Below are positions 7,439 through 14,530 of a stretch of 20,854 nt of DNA, one piece after another. This DNA comes from a virus. Position 1 is the first letter of the stretch. Each line of letters begins with the position of its first letter. The stretch lies in the IMG/VR virus record IMGVR_UViG_3300033154_000171, positions 1-20,854 of that record; one strand, 5' to 3'. The notes below the pieces were generated by a model. The model worked only from the letters and a program-made list of their open reading frames with translations. It ran no database searches and was not told where the DNA came from. Both the position numbers and the translations under genes were made by a program.

Positions 7439-9978
7439 TAGCCCATCGGTCCGTTCATCTCTTTGCGAAAGCTGGAGTCAGTCCGCATGCCGTTGACCAC
7501 GCCGCCCTTCAGCGCGTCCTGCGCCGCGCGCCGCTGGAAGAACTGCGCCACGCCGGCCTCGTCAACGGCCGACACGTTGAACACGTTGGTGACGCTGCCG
7601 CCACCGCCGGCGCCGCCGCCGCCCTCCATCTGCACCGGGATGCTGCGGCCGTCAGGCAGCGGCACGATCGCCTCGTTGTTGCCGCCCTCGCCCGCGATGA
7701 ACAGGCCGGGCCCCGTGATGACGCCGCCCGTGGCGAACGCCGGCACGCTGCCGCCGTTGCTGCCGACCACGCCGCCCTGCACGATGGCGCCCGTCGCCGC
7801 GCCGGCAATGGCGCGCGTCACGGCGGCCTGCACCGCGAGCTGCACGAGCTGCTGAATCACCGACTTCAGCAGCGACTTCAGCACGTCCTGCGCGATCTTG
7901 CCCACGTCCTTCATCGTTTTTATCTGGCCCTCAAACGCGGCGTCGAGCACGCGCCCAACGAAGTCAGCGACGGCGCCGGCAAACTGGCGAATCACATTGT
8001 TAGTGATGCGCGCCCGCTCCTCGGTCGCCTTCAGCTCGGCCTGCGTCTGCTTCAGCGCCGTGTTCATCTGGTCAACGCCGCCGGCGGCAATCACGAAGTC
8101 CTGCGCCGTTTTCGGCAGCCCCTGCAGCGCGTCGGCCATCGCGGTCGCGGTCTGCGGCCCCTTCTCCAGCTCGGCCATCGCCGCGCGCACCGAGTCCGCG
8201 AATGAGTCCATGTCGCCGGTCTTGTCCTCGGGCTTGATCTTGGCGAACTCCGCACCGAACCGGCGCAGCATTTCCTCCGCGTCGCCGCCGTCAATCACGA
8301 ACTCCTGCATTTCCACGCTCAGCTTTGACAGGTTCTCACGCATGAACGCCATTGCGCGCTCGGTTTCATCAGCGGCCGGCGCCACCACGTCGCCGAACAT
8401 CATGCCCATGCCGCGCAGTGCTTCCTTGTACTCGGCGGCCGCCCGCGCGGCGCGCGCTGTCTCCTCGCGCTGGCGCTTCAGCTTGGCCTCCACGCGCTCG
8501 ACGATGTCGCCGAACACCTCGACGGCGGTGCGCTGCTCAATCGTCTTTTCGATCGCCTCGCCCAGCGCGTGGATCTGTGAGCGCATGCCGTCTGTGATGA
8601 TTTTCTGCGCGAGGCCCAGCCCGTCAGCGGCCGCCGTGGCGCCCACGGCCTCCAGCTTCCACCGCTCCAGGTCAAACTTCATATCCACCAGCACGATCTG
8701 CGCACGCAGCAGCGTGCGGGAAAGCGCGTTGATGGGAATGGTCATCTTGCGGAACACGTCGATGCCGGCCGCCACCACGAACCCGACCACCTTGAACGCG
8801 CCCACGAACGTCTCGGCGATGCTGCGCGTTTCGTCCATGTCCTTGCCGACCGTGTTGACCACGCCCGACAGCTCTACAAATATCTCTTTCAGGAAGTCGA
8901 ACACGCCCGACCCGCCGACCAGGTTCACGAAGTCGCCCACCGCGATCAGCAGCACCTCCATCGCGGCGCGCATCTGGCCGAACGACACGCGCGCCGTGGT
9001 CTTGGCCTCAGCGAACGCCGCATCTAGCGACCCGGTCGCGCTCTTTAGCGCGTTGAGTTTCTGCAGCGCAATCTCCGACATGTCGCCGGTGATCTTCAGC
9101 GCCGCGTTGAACGCCCGCGCGTCCTCAAACACCTTGCCCAGCTCCTGGCCGTTGGCCTCCAGCTCGCTGCGCAGCTGCTGCAGCGTGATGATGAGTCCGT
9201 CATCCTTCACGCGCTGGCGCAGCTGCTCGGCGCTGATGCCGGCCTTTGCCAGCGCCTCGGCGCCCTGCGTCGAAGGCTTCAGCAGCCGCTGCATCACGCC
9301 GGCCAGCTCGGTAGCCGACAGCGATGCGTCTCCGCTGGTCAGCGAAAGGAACGCCATCGCCGCGCCGACCTCGTTGAACGTGATGCCCAGCTCGGCGGCC
9401 GGCCCCAGCAGGCGACCCAGCTGCGGCGCCAGCTCCTCGGCCGCCAGCTTGCCCTCGCGCACCGTCGCCACCAGCACGTCGGTCGCCTCGGCGGCGCTCA
9501 GGTTCTGGCCCTTGAACGCGATAACCGCCGACGTGAGTGCGCCGGCCACGGCCTTGGCGTCGCCGAGTCCTGCGGCCGCCGCCTGGGCTGACGCGCGCAG
9601 CACGTCCATCGCCTCGGCGCCCCGGAAGCCGGCCGACGTAATATCAAAGAGCGCCTCAGCCAGCGCACGCGGGCCCTCGCCCGTCTCGACGCCGATGGCC
9701 TTGACGGAGTCTTTGAATCGGTCCACCTCCTCGCGGGCCAGGCCCACCAGGCCCACGATCTTCGACATGCTCGACTCAAACTCAGCCGACATTTTGCCGG
9801 CCGCTGCCAGCAGTGCGACCGCGACCGCGTTGCGCAGGTTCAGCACGCTGCGCCGCACCAGGCGGAACGCGCTGGACATGCCACGCGCGACGCCGCGCAC
9901 GACCGTGCCGACCTTGCGCAGCCGGCCGGTCATCTGGTCCTTCAGCTTGAGTACAGCCGTCAGCGTCGCGCTAGGCAC
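7438..9978 (-). CDS. Tail tape measure protein
   Basis: 846 residues from GTG 9978; a clean GGAGG lies 6 nt upstream inside the last codons of the T segment. The N-terminal quarter matches the TP901-type tape-measure core: FESSMSKIVGLVGLAREEV, ALFDITSAGFRGAEAMDVLR, a long Ala-rich helical run and LGITFNEVGAAMAFLSL. The middle alternates charged coiled-coil-like helices with hydrophobic stretches (GAFKVVGFVVAAGIDVF). The C-terminus carries the conserved FATGGVITGP ... EAIVPLPDGRSIPVQM motif at about 748-784 and then a Gly-rich linker. Tape length sets tail length; at the usual 0.15 nm per residue this suggests a tail near 125 nm. A processed C-terminus is possible, as in lambda gpH, but not visible from sequence. 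Confidence 0.95.
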   Translation of the reverse strand: MPSATLTAVLKLKDQMTGRLRKVGTVVRGVARGMSSAFRLVRRSVLNLRNAVAVALLAAAGKMSAEFESSMSKIVGLVGLAREEVDRFKDSVKAIGVETGEGPRALAEALFDITSAGFRGAEAMDVLRASAQAAAAGLGDAKAVAGALTSAVIAFKGQNLSAAEATDVLVATVREGKLAAEELAPQLGRLLGPAAELGITFNEVGAAMAFLSLTSGDASLSATELAGVMQRLLKPSTQGAEALAKAGISAEQLRQRVKDDGLIITLQQLRSELEANGQELGKVFEDARAFNAALKITGDMSEIALQKLNALKSATGSLDAAFAEAKTTARVSFGQMRAAMEVLLIAVGDFVNLVGGSGVFDFLKEIFVELSGVVNTVGKDMDETRSIAETFVGAFKVVGFVVAAGIDVFRKMTIPINALSRTLLRAQIVLVDMKFDLERWKLEAVGATAAADGLGLAQKIITDGMRSQIHALGEAIEKTIEQRTAVEVFGDIVERVEAKLKRQREETARAARAAAEYKEALRGMGMMFGDVVAPAADETERAMAFMRENLSKLSVEMQEFVIDGGDAEEMLRRFGAEFAKIKPEDKTGDMDSFADSVRAAMAELEKGPQTATAMADALQGLPKTAQDFVIAAGGVDQMNTALKQTQAELKATEERARITNNVIRQFAGAVADFVGRVLDAAFEGQIKTMKDVGKIAQDVLKSLLKSVIQQLVQLAVQAAVTRAIAGAATGAIVQGGVVGSNGGSVPAFATGGVITGPGLFIAGEGGNNEAIVPLPDGRSIPVQMEGGGGAGGGGSVTNVFNVSAVDEAGVAQFFQRRAAQDALKGGVVNGMRTDSSFRKEMNGPMG

Positions 9979-9981
9979 GGG

Positions 9982-10446
9982 CTACCTCCGATGCGGCCCC
10001 GTACTCGGGCGCGGTGCATTCGGTGACCCGACCGCACCAGGCACGCCGCCCACGGCCACGCCGCCAGGCGCCGGCGCCTCGGCCTTGGCGCGTCGCAGAT
10101 CGGAAATCGTATTCCCGATGATGCGCATGGCGTCGGCGATCCGCGCCGGCTGGTCCAACGTGCCGCCGGCCACGGCCAGCGTGCCCTGCTCCCACTGCTG
10201 CCACAGCGCGATATAGGCCCAGCACCAGGCCGGCACCAGCTTCGACGCGCACCGCATCAGCGGTTCGCCTCGGAAGTAGGCCACGGGGTTTGTTGCTGGC
10301 TTGTCGCACCCGTTCGCCTTCCTCCATTGCCATTCGCTTTCCGGCCCCTCGGACTCTGCTAGCTCCGGGTGTCGCTCGATCAAACGTCGGAACCGATCAC
10401 ACTGACAGCGGAATGTTCCGAAGTACACCGCCGCTGTCAGTCTCAG
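9982..10446 (-). CDS. Tail assembly chaperone T segment, made as G-T fusion by -1 frameshift
   Basis: This is the downstream half of a frameshifted product. After slippage on A AAA AAC (10452-10446) the ribosome would read CTG AGA CTG ... in the -1 frame to TAG at 9984-9982, adding 154 residues to the 127 of G, so the fusion spans 10826-9982 and has about 281 residues. A GTG at 10428 exists in the same frame but has no good Shine-Dalgarno and lies in the loop of the stimulatory stem, so separate initiation is unlikely. The segment has a Cys pair (RCQCDRF), a Trp-rich core (WCWAYIALWQQWEQG) and a Gly/Pro/Ala-rich end. In lambda, G and GT bind tape measure and tube protein during tail assembly and are absent from the virion. 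Confidence 0.85.
   Translation of the reverse strand: MRLTAAVYFGTFRCQCDRFRRLIERHPELAESEGPESEWQWRKANGCDKPATNPVAYFRGEPLMRCASKLVPAWCWAYIALWQQWEQGTLAVAGGTLDQPARIADAMRIIGNTISDLRRAKAEAPAPGGVAVGGVPGAVGSPNAPRPSTGPHRR
10401..10441 (-). promoter_or_regulatory. Stem-loop stimulating the -1 frameshift
   Basis: The minus-strand RNA can form an uninterrupted 11-bp stem: ACUGACAGCGG (10441-10431) with CCGCUGUCAGU (10411-10401), with a 19-nt loop. The stem begins 4 nt after the slippery heptamer (5 nt if the terminal A-U pair is open), close to the spacing usual for frameshift stimulators. Confidence 0.85.
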
Positions 10447-10826
10447 TTTTTTGCTTCGTGTTCTCCGATTTCACTGGCGCGCATGATCTCCATGCCCAGC
10501 TCCTGCACGATCACCTCGCCCAGCAGCTTCGCCGCGCGCCGGCCGTTGCCGGGCCACTCCAACGGCACCAGGTCGCCGCTCTTGTTCCGTCGCTTGAAGT
10601 TGTCGGACCACCCTTTGAGGCCCAGGCTCACGGTCAGGTCCAGCGCGTCGGCCGTCGTGTTGTCGCCCTCGCCGCTCGCCAGCAACGCATTGCGCGCCAG
10701 CGTGCGCTCGCGGTCCTTCAGCCCGATGAGCTGAAAGGTCACCTGGTCCTCCGGCTCGTCGCCCCGATTGTCTTTGAGTACGAACGGGAACCCGTCCACC
10801 TCGCTCAGTGCAGTCGGCATCGCCAT
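10443..10826 (-). CDS. Tail assembly chaperone G
   Basis: 127 residues from ATG 10826, with AAGGA 7 nt upstream and a further GGGAG behind it. It lies between tail tube and tape measure, the invariant place of the G/GT chaperone pair in long-tailed phages. Sequence features are FVLKDNRGDEP, DQVTFQLIGLKDRERTL, and a closing helix LLGEVIVQELGMEIM. The reading frame ends EAKN-stop with the slippery heptamer covering the last codons, so most product is G and a minority is expected to become G-T. The family is very diverse in sequence; the assignment rests on position and the frameshift signal rather than motif similarity. Its leader takes part in a long-range inverted repeat with 14035-14053. Confidence 0.88.
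   Translation of the reverse strand: MAMPTALSEVDGFPFVLKDNRGDEPEDQVTFQLIGLKDRERTLARNALLASGEGDNTTADALDLTVSLGLKGWSDNFKRRNKSGDLVPLEWPGNGRRAAKLLGEVIVQELGMEIMRASEIGEHEAKN
10446..10452 (-). promoter_or_regulatory. Programmed -1 ribosomal frameshift slippery site
   Basis: Minus strand reads GC A AAA AAC TGA; the heptamer A AAA AAC fits the canonical X XXY YYZ rule in the frame of the G gene, directly before its stop codon at 10445-10443. Slippage gives access to the T frame ending at 9982. The six-A run is conspicuous in this GC-rich coding sequence. Confidence 0.9.
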
Positions 10827-10834
10827 AGTGTCGT

Positions 10835-10853
10835 CCTTTTCTCCCAGGAAGGT
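10835..10853 (-). repeat. Arm 1 of long-range inverted repeat, in the leader of gene G
   Basis: Minus strand reads ACCTTCCTGGGAGAAAAGG. The plus strand at 14035-14053 reads ACCTTCCTGGGAGAGAAGG, 18 of 19 identical, so the two copies are inverted and would be complementary in one late transcript. This copy holds the Shine-Dalgarno region of G (AAGGA at 10838-10834) and lies in the 43-nt gap between tail tube and G. Confidence 0.8.
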
Positions 10854-10869
10854 TGCGGCCTGTTACGGC

Positions 10870-11811
10870 CTACGTGTGGATGTAGCTAAACGCATCGTCG
10901 CCGGCGTCGCTGGCCGCTCGGCCTTTGATCGTCAGGTTCGCAATCACGATACCGTCGCGGTCGCCGTGGGTCACCCCGACAATCTGACTGTTCGGGAATG
11001 CCAGCGTGTGGATGTTGCCGGCCGTCGCGCCGATCGTCACCGTCAGGATGCCGGCGGTGCCCGCCACCATTTCGTCCAGCCAGTCGATCGTCGCCACCAG
11101 CTCGTCCTCGGGGTCGGCACTCGCACCGGGGTCGCGGTTCACGATCACCGCGTGCTTGATGCCCGTGGCCTCGCTGATGCACCGGCGCGGCTGCACGTCG
11201 TTGCCCAGGTCGAACTCGATCGCCGTGGCGCACAGCGCCTGCCCGTTCCAGCTCATCGGCGTGATGCCCACCGGGTTGGGCGGGTTGACCGTGCCGAAGC
11301 TGAAGCCGGAGAACAGGGCCACGTCGGTCGCGGCCTCGTACTGGCCGACGAACGTGAACTCCATAGCCGGCACTTCGTTCTCGGCAATGATGAACTTGAC
11401 GTTTCCCATTGCGCCGATGATGCGGAAATCCTTGCCGTCGCGCTGCATCACGATCGTGGCCGACTGCTGTGACGCCAACGCGGTCACCAGCGAGTACGTC
11501 ACGTCGGCGGCGGCGTTGATCGTCTCCAGCATGCCGCACGCCTGCAGCAGCGGGCCGTGCGGTGGTGGCACGTCCAGCGTCCCGCTGCCTTTGATCGGCA
11601 CGCGGAACGTGATGGTGGACATGCGATTGCCCACGACATTCTCGCGCCGGTCAAACGACGCTTCAAAGGTGTTGCGCTCGCCGATCTCGATGCCGGGCGT
11701 AAAGCTCGGGTCGAAACATTCAAACACGTCACCGGCCACCAGAGTCTCGGCGGTGCCAGTCACAGCCTCAAGCGCGAGGGCCACTAGGCCCCGTTCGGTC
11801 AACAGCGGCAT
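10870..11811 (-). CDS. Major tail tube protein
   Basis: 313 residues from ATG 11811, 2 nt after the tail-terminator stop; a strong GGGAGGG (11825-11819) lies 7 nt upstream. The protein is almost all beta and low in Cys. It has a hydrophobic SFTPGIEIGERNTFEASFD opening, FRVPIKGSGT, GPLLQACGM and PAMEFTFVGQYEA, the last resembling the G.M..A.FTF.G strand of phage tail tube proteins; it closes with VIANLTIKGRAA. Length is greater than lambda gpV (about 246) but common for this tube family. It polymerises as rings around the tape measure under control of the G/GT chaperones encoded next. The position between terminator and chaperone genes supports the call. Confidence 0.88.
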   Translation of the reverse strand: MPLLTERGLVALALEAVTGTAETLVAGDVFECFDPSFTPGIEIGERNTFEASFDRRENVVGNRMSTITFRVPIKGSGTLDVPPPHGPLLQACGMLETINAAADVTYSLVTALASQQSATIVMQRDGKDFRIIGAMGNVKFIIAENEVPAMEFTFVGQYEAATDVALFSGFSFGTVNPPNPVGITPMSWNGQALCATAIEFDLGNDVQPRRCISEATGIKHAVIVNRDPGASADPEDELVATIDWLDEMVAGTAGILTVTIGATAGNIHTLAFPNSQIVGVTHGDRDGIVIANLTIKGRAASDAGDDAFSYIHT

Positions 11812-11813
11812 AG

Positions 11814-12323
11814 TTATGCCCTCCCTATGTTGGGGTCAGTGTCGCGGTGGACGTACTGCACGACCACGTCCAGCGACACCAGTACCAGGTTGCCCGTCTC
11901 GCCGAAGGGCACATTGCGATTGCCAACTATGTGCAGCCAGTTGACGCCGGGAATTTGTTTTATGAGGCCGCTGTCGGGACGGCTCTCGTCGAATAGTTTT
12001 TTCTCGACGGCCGCCAGCATGCGGTTCGCGGTGGTCGTCATCGGTTCGTCGCGCACGTCCACGCCGGCGTCGTCCACCACCAGGATCGTCACCTGTAGGT
12101 TGCACAGATAGTGCGCCATCGTCGCGCCGCCGGCGCCCGTCTCTTTGCTCTCGCGCGTGTCGAGCACCCACATAACGGGCAGCTCATCGACCAGCTCGGG
12201 CGCGTTGTACTCACGCAGCACCTGCGTCACGACCTGGTCGGCCTTGGCCTCGCCGTTGTTCAGGTTCAGCCCGTCCAGCACTTCGGTGATCGTGTCCACG
12301 ATCTGCTCGCGCACGCTCGCCAT
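11814..12323 (-). CDS. Tail terminator-like protein
   Basis: 169 residues from ATG 12323, overlapping the upstream stop as TAATG. N-terminal helix REQIVDTITEVLDGL, then alternating strands (LPVMWVLDTRE, YLCNLQVTILVVDD) and a C-terminal strand NLVLVSLDVVVQYVHR. This small alpha/beta layout and the location directly before the tail tube gene match the tail terminators of long-tailed phages (lambda gpU type), which cap the tube and bind the head connector. Sequence identity in this family is low, so the assignment is by position and predicted fold. Confidence 0.68.
   Translation of the reverse strand: MASVREQIVDTITEVLDGLNLNNGEAKADQVVTQVLREYNAPELVDELPVMWVLDTRESKETGAGGATMAHYLCNLQVTILVVDDAGVDVRDEPMTTTANRMLAAVEKKLFDESRPDSGLIKQIPGVNWLHIVGNRNVPFGETGNLVLVSLDVVVQYVHRDTDPNIGRA
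11819..11825 (-). promoter_or_regulatory. Strong ribosome-binding site of the tail tube gene
   Basis: GGGAGGG on the minus strand ends 7 nt before ATG 11811 and overlaps the last codons of the tail-terminator gene. It fits the need for high-level tube protein and fixes the start. Confidence 0.7.
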
Positions 12324-12967
12324 TAGGAACTAAACCCCTTGGCCGTCTTGCCGATGGCGTTACGCAGCTTGTCCATCACCACCGGCCGGAAGGCTTCCCA
12401 ATCCGCCGGCACGTCCAGCCGCTGCTCGACGAATACGCTGCGCTGCAGCTTGAACATCAGCTGATTACCGTCGAACACCAGGTAGGTGTCGCCCTGCCAC
12501 GGCACAAAGCGCGGGTCGCCCAGGTCGCGCGGGCTATCCACGCGCGCCTTGCCGGCGTGGTTCTTGCCGGTCAGGTTGTCGGCAATCGGAATCGCCAGAT
12601 ACTGGCCGTTCACTGGCGTGATGGTGGTGCCGCCCGGGTTCGCGTGCACGTTGGCGTAGATTTCGACCTCGTTGGCCGCGAACGCCTGCGCCGGCGGGCC
12701 GTAGCCCATCACCACCTCGGTGTCCTCGATCTCGCCGGCATCCTTCAGCGTGAAACCGACGCTGCGCATCAGCGCGCCGCCACGCACGCCCAGCTTGCCA
12801 GGCCCAGGCCCACCGCGCAGCCGCTCGCGTTTCTGCCTGGACACGAACGCCGCACCGATGGATCGGAACGCGCGCACCAGTTGCGTCTGGAACTTCTCCG
12901 GCCCCTTGGAAATCACGTCGCGCAGGAACCGCTTCGCGTCCAGGTCGAGACTAAGGCTAACCGCCAA
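12323..12967 (-). CDS. Head closure / tail completion-like protein (HK97 gp10-like)
   Basis: 214 residues from TTG 12967, overlapping the connector stop by 11 nt; AGG lies 8 nt before it and no ATG or GTG is near. The N-terminus (DLDAKRFLRDVISKGPEKFQ, then VRAFRSIGAAF) is helical and basic. It is followed by SRQKRERLRGGPGPGKLGV and RGGALMRSVGFTL, the L..(t/g)G.L..S pattern shared by HK97 gp10-like and Mu gpG-like virion morphogenesis proteins. The rest (AFAANEVEIYANVHANPGG, YLAIPI) is beta-rich. Neighbours (gp6-like connector upstream, terminator downstream) support a neck or closure role. The exact family is uncertain. Confidence 0.68.
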   Translation of the reverse strand: MAVSLSLDLDAKRFLRDVISKGPEKFQTQLVRAFRSIGAAFVSRQKRERLRGGPGPGKLGVRGGALMRSVGFTLKDAGEIEDTEVVMGYGPPAQAFAANEVEIYANVHANPGGTTITPVNGQYLAIPIADNLTGKNHAGKARVDSPRDLGDPRFVPWQGDTYLVFDGNQLMFKLQRSVFVEQRLDVPADWEAFRPVVMDKLRNAIGKTAKGFSS

Positions 12968-13571
12968 GGTTCGACCTGCGCATGGGCTTGAGAATGTCGC
13001 GGATCAGCGGCGCCTGGCTCAGCGCCTCCATGTTCACGTTGCCGCCCTGGCCGCTCATGCTCAGTTTGCCAGGCGTCGTGCGGCGGCGCTTCAGCACCTG
13101 CTGAATCATGAGGATGGCCGCCTCCTCCAACGCCGCGAACTCATCGCTGGCGCGCAGCTCGGTCAGGTCGGCCAGGCCGGCGCTGTAGATGAGCTGCAGG
13201 CTCTGCGGCTGCATGCCGCTGTACGGCTGCACCAGGTTGTGGTGCATCACCAGCGCGTTGGCCCGCGCGTCCACCACGTAGCTGGTGGAGTCGATCGGCG
13301 ACGCGCCGGCGAAGTCCTGCGTGGGCGAGTAGATCGCCGACGTGAGCGACACGAACGGCGCCGCCCGCAAACGGAACCGCGTCTGCTCGGGGTCCACGTC
13401 GTACACCTCGGTGCGGGTCGCCAGGTCCAACGCACCGGAACGGTTCACCTTACGAGCCAGGTGGCCGCTCACAGTGCGCAAGAGCTGGCGCAGTGCTCCA
13501 TCGGAAGCGTTCGACTTGAGTGCCAACCGCGTCTTGAGCGTCGCCAGGTTGGTGAGCTGGAGCACTGCCAC
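12957..13571 (-). CDS. Head-tail connector / adaptor (gp6-like)
   Basis: 204 residues from GTG 13571, 5 nt after the upstream stop; a second GTG two codons on is an alternative. The N-terminus is a helical bundle typical of DNA-packaging adaptors: LATLKTRLALKS, ALRQLLRTVSGHLARKVNR. The middle is strand-rich (YDVDPEQTRFRLRAAPFVSLTSAIY, TSYVVDARANAL), then SLQLIYSAGLA and a helix FAALEEAAILMIQQVLKRR. This helix, beta domain, helix layout fits the gp6/gp15-like connector ring that docks below the portal. Position after the capsid block and before closure and terminator genes agrees. Confidence 0.78.
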   Translation of the reverse strand: MAVLQLTNLATLKTRLALKSNASDGALRQLLRTVSGHLARKVNRSGALDLATRTEVYDVDPEQTRFRLRAAPFVSLTSAIYSPTQDFAGASPIDSTSYVVDARANALVMHHNLVQPYSGMQPQSLQLIYSAGLADLTELRASDEFAALEEAAILMIQQVLKRRRTTPGKLSMSGQGGNVNMEALSQAPLIRDILKPMRRSNLGG

Positions 13572-13576
13572 GCGCG

Positions 13577-13948
13577 CTAGCCGTCCGCTCCGTCGTCATC
13601 GTCGTCGTAGTCGGCACCGTCGTCGTCGCCGGCGAACCCTGCGGCCACCGTCTTTTCCTCCTGCCGCAGCAGGGACGCCTCGGCCTTTTTCTGCGCCTCA
13701 GACCGCGTCGCGCCGGCGCGCACGTAGGCGTCTACGCGGCGCTGCACCTGCTGCTTGCGCAGCTTGGCGTGGTTCTTTTTCTTGTACGCCTCGCGCACCT
13801 TGCCGGGTTCCTCCAGCTTGTGCACGATCGCATAGGCGTCGTCTAGGTCCATCGTCAACAGCTCGGGCCCAATGATGACGCGGTTATTCACGACGTGCGT
13901 GCATCCATCGCGCAGCATATAGCTGTTCTTGTCGTCTTGGTAACTCAT
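13577..13948 (-). CDS. Hypothetical bipolar protein with Asp-rich tail
   Basis: 123 residues from ATG 13948, preceded by GGGAGGGG (13964-13957); this start is preferred over an upstream in-frame frame extension through the structured leader. No family recognised. Three zones are visible: a neutral N-terminus (YQDDKNSYMLRDG, VVNNRVIIGPELL), a strongly basic helix (VREAYKKKNHAKLRKQQ, VQRRVDAYVRAG) and a tail DDDGADYDDDDDGADG encoded by a GAC/GAT-rich tract. It sits between the capsid-associated protein and the connector. Such a bipolar protein could act in capsid assembly or bind DNA or a basic partner, but nothing in the sequence shows this. Confidence 0.78.
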   Translation of the reverse strand: MSYQDDKNSYMLRDGCTHVVNNRVIIGPELLTMDLDDAYAIVHKLEEPGKVREAYKKKNHAKLRKQQVQRRVDAYVRAGATRSEAQKKAEASLLRQEEKTVAAGFAGDDDGADYDDDDDGADG

Positions 13949-14085
13949 GGAGTGTTCCCCTCCCAGGGTTGGGATGACACCGTGCCTGGTATGCAGCCGA
14001 CTACGCCGCCGACCGCACACCAGGCACCAGCATCACCTTCCTGGGAGAGAAGGTATCTAACTCTTGCTTGGGTTGGAACCGCCGT
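13949..14085 (-). promoter_or_regulatory. Structured leader with maskable ribosome-binding site
   Basis: This 137-nt gap has three overlapping pairings in the minus-strand RNA. Hairpin A: ACCUUC/GAAGGU (14054-14049 with 14040-14035), loop UCUCCCAG. Hairpin B: GUGCCUGGU/ACCAGGCAC (14027-14019 with 13990-13982), 28-nt loop. Masking helix: CUCUCCCAGG (14049-14040) with CCUGGGAGGG (13967-13958), ten pairs with one wobble, which would cover the Shine-Dalgarno of the gene starting at 13948. Hairpin A and the masking helix exclude each other in part, so a switch is possible. I see no promoter that I would support. Confidence 0.6.
14035..14053 (+). repeat. Arm 2 of long-range inverted repeat
   Basis: ACCTTCCTGGGAGAGAAGG on the plus strand, matching minus-strand 10853-10835 at 18 of 19 positions. 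It is also nearly the whole of hairpin A of the leader. In the transcript its loop UCUCCCAG is exactly complementary to CUGGGAGA of the other copy. Confidence 0.8.
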
Positions 14086-14481
14086 TTACTCGTCGGCCGG
14101 CTGAACGTGACCCACGCCCAGCGCGATGCTGGCGACCTCGTAGCTCGGCGTCGTGCCGGCGACGTTGGCGTACACCGGACGAATGAAACCCTCCAGCGCG
14201 GTGAAGTCCACGGGGATCTCCACCACCTCGGCCACGTCGGACGTAAGCACGCCCGAAGTCGCGCCGACGATGGGCGTATAGGTTCCGCCCACTGCGTCGG
14301 ATTCCTCCAGCAACACCTCGATGGTGTTGTCGGCGGCGAACGGGGTGCCAAGCACCACGATGACGGTGCCGCGACCGTCCAGGCCACGAACGGCAACGCC
14401 CGTTCCGTTGGCGTCGGTCGTCACCACGTCTTGCCCCAGGTTCACGCGGGTCGTGTCCTCGTCTGCGTTCTTGCTGCGCAT
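14086..14481 (-). CDS. Small beta-rich protein, capsid decoration candidate
   Basis: 131 residues from ATG 14481, chosen because AAGGAG lies 6 nt upstream; the same frame stays open upstream right back to the capsid stop. The protein is acidic and strand-rich: DVVTTDANGTGVAVRGLDGRG, VIVVLGTPFAADNTIEVLLEES, GGTYTPIVGATSG, VVEIPVDFTALEGFIRPVY, then SYEVASIALGVG. This looks like one compact beta sandwich. Its place directly after the major capsid gene is the usual one for a head decoration or capsid-stabilising protein. I do not recognise a named family, so the function is inferred from position and composition. Confidence 0.7.
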   Translation of the reverse strand: MRSKNADEDTTRVNLGQDVVTTDANGTGVAVRGLDGRGTVIVVLGTPFAADNTIEVLLEESDAVGGTYTPIVGATSGVLTSDVAEVVEIPVDFTALEGFIRPVYANVAGTTPSYEVASIALGVGHVQPADE

Positions 14482-14487
14482 AGCTTG

Positions 14488-14493
14488 CTCCTT
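14488..14493 (-). promoter_or_regulatory. Ribosome-binding site that fixes the start at 14481
   Basis: AAGGAG with a 6-nt spacer before ATG 14481, preceded by an unstructured CAACAACAACAA stretch. It decides against the upstream in-frame ATG at 14589. Confidence 0.7.
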
Positions 14494-14530
14494 GTTCCTT
14501 CTCTCGATCGTTTGTTGTTGTTGGGTGAAT

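Noticed and set aside
7898-10216. Open plus-strand frame of about 770 codons opposite the tape measure.
   Set aside because: Ser/Ala-rich translation that mirrors the tape-measure codons; no ribosome-binding site or family motif. Treated as a shadow.
13585-13630. CGT/GTC trinucleotide run, also at about 16365-16420, as possible CRISPR or tandem repeat.
   Set aside because: These encode Asp-rich tracts of two proteins; no spaced direct repeats are present.
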